Of a DNA stretch of 14,086 nt, positions 8,847-14,086 are shown one piece after another. Below the pieces are notes generated by a model that was not told where the DNA came from, did not search any database, and saw only the letters and a program-made list of their open reading frames with translations. The position numbers were made by a program, and so were the translations under genes. Source of the DNA: Flammula alnicola (taxonomy: Eukaryota; Basidiomycota; Agaricomycetes; Agaricales; Strophariaceae). Each line of letters starts with the position of its first letter. The stretch's first letter is position 1. The stretch spans positions 1 to 14,086 of the forward strand of contig JADNRV010000765.1 in assembly GCA_015499995.1 (NCBI GenBank), read 5' to 3'.

Positions 8847-9732
8847 CTACTCTACAATTTCTACTTCTGAACTGGAATCATCTCGTGTTTCAGACACATG
8901 AATGGGAGGCTCTGTGATTATCTCCTGATCATCTTCCGAGGAATCAGAGTCAAACTCTTCATACATAGCGTCCGTCACCTTCCTAGCCATCACCTGTCGT
9001 TCAACACGTTCCGCCTCGATGAGAGCCGTTTGAACCGCCTCACGCTCTTCTATAAGCTGATTATAGCACGCTGTCTCTTGCTCGATGGCGGCCCAGAGGA
9101 TCTCGCGGTACTTCTCATAAGCACTCTTGAGGCTGAGAAGTCCCTCATCCGAGAGGGAGGCCGGTGTAAGGGCTGTTGTCATTTCAGCCTTTCCAGTCTC
9201 ATTAGTTGGTAGATAGAATGGCAATGAGTAAAGTATACATACCATGAGATTCTGGCGGCTCCATGTCGTCAAGAGATCGTTCATTTTAGGTACTTCCAGC
9301 CGGAGCGGTATTTGAGTATACCAATGCTCGCCAAGTCCATCGATGGGCGAGTCCGGGACGTTGGAATCATTGTCGGAGTAACACTTGGAGAGGTGGGGGT
9401 GGCCTCGCATGCATCGTCTGAGGTATTGGGGGACCTCCAACACTCGGGAACCACTTGTCAGACAGCCCAGGACTGTGATAGCATTCGTCTGTCCTAAAAA
9501 TAAGCCAGGCCTGCATCCTCTGGTTGCCACTTACCAGTTCCCGAAACATGTTCTCTGTAAACCACGTGTAAATCTCAGGATCATGAGTGGCCACGTTCCG
9601 GCCAAAAAACAGTGATGCCATTACGCGAAGTCTGCTTGAGAGATAATTGACATAAGCCTGAGAATCTGCGATGGACATTTGCAGCAATTGAGCTGCAACT
9701 TGCAAGAAATCATCATTGTCGAAGGTGGACAT
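8847..9732 (-). CDS. Hypothetical protein, two exons, 279 aa (261 if an in-frame intron is removed)
   Basis: Exon 1 is 9732-9535 (66 codons from ATG in a good ACCATG context). The intron is 9534-9489 (GTAAGT to CAG, 46 nt), and exon 2 is 9488-8847. A further stretch, 9242-9189 (54 nt, GTATGT, branch ACTAATG, end AAAG), looks like an intron but is a multiple of three without stops, so it may be retained or spliced. The N-terminal half is mixed helical (LQVAAQLLQMSIADSQAYV, IYTWFTENMFREL). The C-terminal half has a charged likely coiled coil (SAYEKYREILWAAIEQET, LIEEREAVQTALIEAERVE) and an acidic tail (EEFDSDSSEDDQEI). No signal peptide or membrane segment. No family recognised. It is tail-to-tail with the dioxygenase relic, 28 bp apart, and is the only open gene in the transposon-like region. 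It could be an element-borne accessory gene or a host gene. Confidence 0.6.
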
Positions 9733-10761
9733 GGTTGCTTTGAGACAAGAGTTGTGCGTCACAATAGCAGAGGGCTCTGGAAGGTCCGGGGACGGTCACA
9801 TCAGATGGGTCACACGCCGGCGGAGTCAGGAAGGTACTGCACCGTTGCATGCTGGCCGGTGGGCATTGCCTGCCGGAGAGCAGTGTGAGCTGGAGGCAAT
9901 ATTCTGGACTAGCAATTTCAGTCACACGCAATGCCACCGGATCTCGACTCGCGCAGCAGCAATTCCGCCGGATGCAGTCATGGTCTTGGCGGAGTGCCAG
10001 TAGGAGGTAATGCCGCCGGGATGGCAATGCGGCCATTATGGCACTGCAACATTGCACGGTGGCTGATCCCCTGTCGGAGTAGCATGTGTGGTGTTGCAAC
10101 CCCACCATGGTGTGCAACCAGCTATCGCCTTGCCAGCAGCAGTCAGGCCGGCGGCGTCGCATTTCCAGGAGGCTCGATATGCTGGCGGCAGCCATTCTGG
10201 CAGAGTCGTATTTCTGGAAGCATATTGTATTTCTGGGATAGGTGCTCTGCTGTGGCGCAGCATGAGCGGGATGTGATGTAGGCATTCTAGCATGTCACAA
10301 TGCGGCAGTAATCCCGCCGGAGTCGCACCCCCGGTGGGATCCACTGTTGTCTGAGCCTGCATGGTACCCCTGCTGTGGCGTGCCCCCAGGCTGAAATCCT
10401 ACCAGATGTGGGTCTGCCGGCTCATCGGGCTAACAGGACTTGCACTGCTGGCGGGATCTCGCATGAATGTGCTGCGCCCTGCATATACCAGGGGACGGAA
10501 ATGATTACTTTACCTCTTACTGCAAGGGTATATTAGTCTACGCACCAAATTTGTGGGTCCAGCGGAGGCATCATGACAGCACATGGTCGATGTACCCAGT
10601 CCGCAGCAAGCAGGTGCGGCATTCATACTGCCGGCAGGGACTGCTGGCGGGATGCGTCCTGCGAGCGATACGTGCCATGAATGTGCTAGGCCTATTTCAT
10701 GAGAAGGACATCATATGCACACTACGTCCAAATCAACTGCCCAGGGGATGCTACATAATCA
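9733..10761. repeat. GC-rich stretch with a recurring short GCCGGCGG-like motif
   Basis: Variants of GCCGGCGG, GCTGGCGG or CCGCCGGA occur about sixteen times from about 9811 to 10650. CTGCTGGCGGGAT appears at about 10445 and 10639, each followed by CATGAATGTGCT, so a longer direct repeat is present there. Open frames in this interval on both strands look compositional and carry no recognisable motif. The function is unknown; subterminal repeats of the transposon are one possibility. Confidence 0.55.
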
Positions 10762-11070
10762 TTAATTACCATGCATCCGGTCATCCTCCATCGATGGCGG
10801 CACAGTGTAACGTATGAGGCAAGAAGTAAAGGCTGTCTGAGCATGCTCCGCCAGCTCGGTCCACATCGCCACTTGTTTTCGTGCATATGCTTGATGCCCC
10901 GCCTTGTGAGACATCGCTTCCCGTGTCTTCCATCCGTTGGCACGGTTGTGGAAGAAGAACGTTGTCCATTTCATTTCAGAGGGAATGAGAATGGATTCTT
11001 CTTCCCAACGCAGCATTTTAGCACGCGCTGATAGGGCCGCAAACCGGCCACGCATGAATTTTGCAATATA
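10762..11070 (-). pseudogene. KDZ transposase, C-terminal fragment
   Basis: The fragment is open between a TGA at 11073-11071 and the stop at 10764-10762. The segment SARAKMLRWEEE, then a Trp/Phe-rich stretch with SEMKWTTFFF and NRANGWKTRE, then HQAYARKQVAMWTELAEH, matches the C-terminal pattern I know from basidiomycete KDZ transposases: an Arg/Trp/Glu-rich helix, an aromatic stretch with W, and an AYAxxQAA-type helix. The catalytic acidic core and zinc-binding parts expected upstream (higher coordinates) are absent, since LTR-like DNA begins within about 60 bp. It lies upstream of the gene at 8847-9732 on the same strand. Family call by pattern, moderate confidence. Confidence 0.6.
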
Positions 11071-11130
11071 TCATCTTTTACCTATGGAATATTACCGAGA
11101 CAAAGAGACTATAACGCACCCAAGTTAGTA

Positions 11131-12489
11131 GTCTGAAGCCTAGCTATGCGACTACTAGCTGTCATATAACCTGTGACAATGGTAATCAGACGCAGTTCAG
11201 AGCTAGCTGAGTCCGTATGATAAGCCAGGAGACAGTTAAAAGTTAGAAAACAGTGAAACATAGAACGCATAAGTCATAAACGACTAGCGAGGCATAAACG
11301 CACCATGGGGAATAAATTAAAAGACTTCTGGATGCTTTGGAAATAGTGCGCGGCGAATTCAGTACAATCAATGTATTGCTGAATAGCTAGCTACAAAATA
11401 CTACAACTAGGAGCGCGAGACACAGCTAGTGAAAGTTAGACGCGAGTGCGTCGACTACTAGCGAGCATATCTTGTGACTTACGGAGAAACGCATGGGACG
11501 CGGACGTGTTAGTTAGACGCACGCTCTACCCTCTACCTGCGGGAGTACCAAAAGTGGTAATAGGACGAGAAAGGAAAGAAGGAACCGGCATCAATGATGG
11601 CCGCAGATCTGGAATAAAGCGGCACCGCTAGCCGAGACGCACACATGATGCACATGGTACGCGGAAGTCAGGAGCATCCTAGCGCGCTAAAATGGGATGA
11701 ATTTCCAAATCCCTTGACCTCTATCTGGTCACCTGGAATACCCAACCCTATACCCATTGCCTGCAGGCATTATTTACACGAGATAAGAATGTTTTACACT
11801 ATTTTATTCGCATACTAGAACCACACATAGCTGTAGTATAAAAGATGTATCTATGTAGCTAGTTACCTTAAGCAATCTCTTCCCTGTTTTATTTCGAGCT
11901 AAGACGAAGTGTCTAGTAAGAAAGAAGACGAATAAAGGATCAGTTTGACTTCATAGAGTTCGTTTGAAGCCAGAGAAGGCTTAGTTAAATAAAGAGAAAA
12001 GTTCTTGAGGACAAGGTCCAAGAATTTAGAAGCCAGAGTGTGCTTAGAGGCCAAGAGAGCGCCTAGAGAGTCAGAAACAGAGTCCACAGTGGGCTAGCAG
12101 ATTGTTCAGAAGGTAGCGCACAGTGCGGCTTTAGTTTCAGACCAGTTTCCAAAGCTTCAGAGCAGCTAGTGGCTTCGAAATTCGAGCTAGCAGCGTCCTA
12201 GAGAGTTCCTCTCAAATAAAAACCATAAAATCAATAAAACTGTTCATCCCTGTGATAAAACGAGGCTTGAAACTACAATAAAATGTGTATTTGAATAATC
12301 CCTCATACCCACTTTAAACGAACCACGAGGCGCTGTCTACAAGTCAGCTAGCTAAACAAAACAAACACCGTGGAGTACAGCACACTACATATTTCTGAAG
12401 CTAGTAGAGCGTCGCTCGACCTAGTTAGGATCTCGCTCCGCAGTTGTGTGTGTGGTTTAGGTCGCTGAGCACGTAGCAGGTCTCTCATC
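11131..12489 (+). repeat. 5' LTR-like region of a Ty3/gypsy-like retrotransposon (left limit approximate)
   Basis: Non-coding, CTAG-rich DNA runs up to a likely primer-binding site. It includes a TATA box (11837-11843) and several AATAAA strings downstream of it (for example near 11929, 11986, 12232 and 12278). The right end may be ...TCTCTCA at about 12487, two bases before TGG. Possible TG starts are near 11134 or 11160; no second LTR is in the window, so the left limit cannot be fixed. Confidence 0.5.
11837..11843 (+). promoter_or_regulatory. TATA box of the LTR promoter
   Basis: GTATAAAAGA is a strong TATA context inside the LTR-like region. Transcription would start some 30 bp on, in the pyrimidine-rich stretch near 11870-11890, marking the start of the R region. 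Confidence 0.45.
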
Positions 12490-12505
12490 TGGAGCCCACC
12501 GCGAG
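12490..12505 (+). other. Likely tRNA primer-binding site
   Basis: TGGAGCCCACCGCGAG begins with the TGG that pairs with a tRNA CCA end. It lies directly after the presumed LTR end and before gag. Its complement ends in GGTGGGCTCCA, as a tRNA acceptor strand would. The tRNA was not identified. Confidence 0.5.
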
Positions 12506-12624
12506 GGTGGTTCAGAAACATATTTTATTGGAACTTTGAAATTCGTAGCATTACACAAAACCGGTACAATTGAGCGAGGACGTTTGTAAAAGCGAAATCA
12601 ATTGAAAAATACCACATCTAGTCA

Positions 12625-14086
12625 GTGAAAACGGCGCCTAAGCCAAGCAATCCGCCGTCGTCGTTGGCGAGACCCACGCAGCCAGCTAGTGGACCTTCAC
12701 AAAGCGGGCCGCAACCCAGAGGTACGCGTAACTCGCAAGCCGCTGGTCAAATACCGGGACTACCTAACAAAACCCGGGAAAGAAAAGAAGAAGAAGAAGG
12801 AGTAATACACCAAAATCAGACACGATTGCAGAACAAAACGAGCCAGTTGGAGAAACTAGTGAAAACCGAGCGTCTGTAGAGCCTCAAACGGAAGAATTCC
12901 GTTCAGCAAAATCAGAACCTCTGTCACCTAGCCTCTCGATAAGCTCGAAAGAAACTAGCTTGCTAAAAGAGAAAATACCCAAGACTGAGACCAAGCTAGT
13001 GAATCAGAGCTAGGAAAGGAGTTACTAAAGGAAATTCCGCTAGGACGAGATTTAGGACTAGACAAAGAGGAGGAGAGCCGTCCATCCACTAGCAAAGAAA
13101 AACAGAAACAAAAATCTCAACCAGAAAAGCAGGAGACATACTCAGCGGCTTTTGTGAGATTCTAGTAGAGCTAGCTAAAAAGAAACTAGGAAGACCCGAT
13201 ACTACGCCCATCATGCCGATGCCAGCTAGGAATCAGAAGGGGGCGCCTCAGTTTGAGGATAGCAGGCCAGAGAGTTGTTGAGATATTTCGACGACTTAGA
13301 GGAGTGTTTCAAAGGGAATACGGGATTGACGGACGCCAATAAAAGAAATATGTTGGACGATACGTATCGCCCAGAATAGAGGTGCAATGGCAATCCTTTG
13401 ACTCATATGCGGGCGCAGGAAAAACCTACGTCGACTACAAGAAAGATATCATTAAGGACTACCCCGAAGCTATAGGTCTATCTACTGGATCTCTGAAGCG
13501 CCTTAAACAGGTGTGCAAAGAAAATCAGAGAATCGGAGAATCGGATCTCTCGGAGCTGTTAACGTTCAAAAGAGCGTTTAAAGTCGAGTCCAAGAAGCTA
13601 GCGGAAGCACCGACGTTGCTAGCGAATCATACGCTAGTAGCCTACTTTGCGGGATGCCTCACCCCAGAATTCTGAAACCGAGTATATGCCAAGCTAGATC
13701 TGCAGGCAACTCAGTCAAAGGATATGTTGGATTTCTTAATCAGCAATAATGTGGGAGGACTCACCGCGTCGACTGCACCACCAGCTCGGGCGGAAGACAG
13801 GTACAAGCTAGACGAGTTTATCCGAGTGGCAGAAGACCTAGCTCGGGCACTAAATCCTGGTGCCACAGGAGTGGAAAGGGAGGAGTTACCACTGGTTCCT
13901 CCGGTCAGAATAAAAACAGAGAGCATGGTGCTAGCTCCAGTACAACGAGAGCTAGAGAGTATCAAGCAGGAGTTTTCCATCTTCAAAGATTGGATAACAA
14001 CTAGTGAGAGAAATCAGAAGCAGTTGTTGGATGAATTCAAAAATAGCATTCATCAGCAGACAAGGATGGCGCAGCAAATGCCTCCA
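12625..14086 (+). pseudogene. Retrotransposon gag, frameshifted, truncated by the window end
   Basis: Gag forms the retroelement's particle shell. Seen: an N-terminal, Pro/Ser- and Lys/Glu-rich part from 12625 (starts GTG, no ATG; closes at 12877-12879), continuing in broken frames with LLKEIPLGRDLGLDKEEE near 13022. Then MPMPARNQKGAPQFED (13213, frame 1), RYFDDLEECFKGN (from 13272, frame 3, stop TAG 13377-13379), then frame 2 from about 13379 with VQWQSFDSYAGAGKTYVDYK, KLAEAPTLLANHTLVAYF and TPEF. A TGA follows at 13673-13675, then NRVYAKLDLQATQSKD open to the window edge. The match is to the capsid-like region of basidiomycete Ty3/gypsy gag (DLEE...W.SF..Y...YK.DI...YP). No zinc knuckle is reached inside the window. 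At least two frameshifts and one stop make this copy non-autonomous. Confidence 0.75.

Larger units (their letters stand above)
7143..11070. mobile_element. Remnant of a KDZ-type DNA transposon neighbourhood with linked TET/JBP gene
   Basis: Three pieces suggest one relic: a palindrome cluster at the left, a TET/JBP-type dioxygenase pseudogene (7580-8818), and a C-terminal KDZ transposase fragment (10762-11070, minus). Fungal TET/JBP genes are known to be physically associated with KDZ (Kyakuja-Dileera-Zisupton) transposons. Neither terminal inverted repeats nor target-site duplications were found, so the limits are nominal. The convergent gene at 8847-9732 may be part of the element or a neighbour. 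Confidence 0.42.

Noticed and set aside
9713..10285. 190-codon open frame (-) through the GC-rich repeats
   Set aside because: Overlaps the start of the spliced gene ending at 8847 and consists of repeat-driven, Cys/Arg/Ser-rich sequence; probably a compositional artefact.
10036..10817. Several 60-116 codon frames on both strands
   Set aside because: They follow the short GC-rich motif rather than a protein pattern.

Overview
The window looks like nuclear DNA of an agaricomycete (mushroom-type) basidiomycete. The support is short GT-AG introns of about 46-66 nt with CTNA-type branch sites, a peroxisomal beta-oxidation isomerase in six small exons, TPR-CHAT-like coding debris, a TET/JBP-type oxygenase next to a KDZ-type transposase fragment, and a Ty3/gypsy-like gag. 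No bacterial gene organisation, rRNA, tRNA or CRISPR was seen. All family assignments come from motif reading; no search was run.

Layout. (1) 1-1827 (+): a decayed TPR protein of the fungal TPR-CHAT type. It is cut by the window edge, broken by stops and frame changes, and ends in the TPR-to-CHAT linker with no CHAT domain. (2) 2381-3524 (-): the one confidently intact conserved gene, a 286-residue delta3,5-delta2,4-dienoyl-CoA isomerase (ECH1 type) in six exons, ending in the peroxisomal signal SKL. One of its three expected catalytic acids is Gly. (3) 3980-6170 (+): an intron-rich stretch with no recognisable protein, containing two diverged tandem units (4379-5112 and 5113-5883) that share intron positions. 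Some splice sites are lost in the second unit. (4) 6171-7130: no supported gene. (5) 7143-11070: an apparent relic of a KDZ-type DNA transposon neighbourhood. It holds palindromes, a TET/JBP dioxygenase pseudogene (+), an open two-exon gene of unknown function (-), a GC-rich stretch with a recurring short motif, and a C-terminal scrap of KDZ transposase (-). (6) About 11131-14086: the 5' part of an LTR retrotransposon with LTR-like DNA, a TATA box, a likely primer-binding site and a frameshifted gag that runs off the window. This part is strikingly rich in CTAG.

How it fits together: one housekeeping metabolic gene sits among gene relics and two transposon remnants. The most interesting points are the TET/JBP relic whose iron-binding HxD segment is missing, the open unknown gene that converges on it, and the ECH1 homologue with an altered active site and a non-canonical intron that decides whether the catalytic Glu is encoded.
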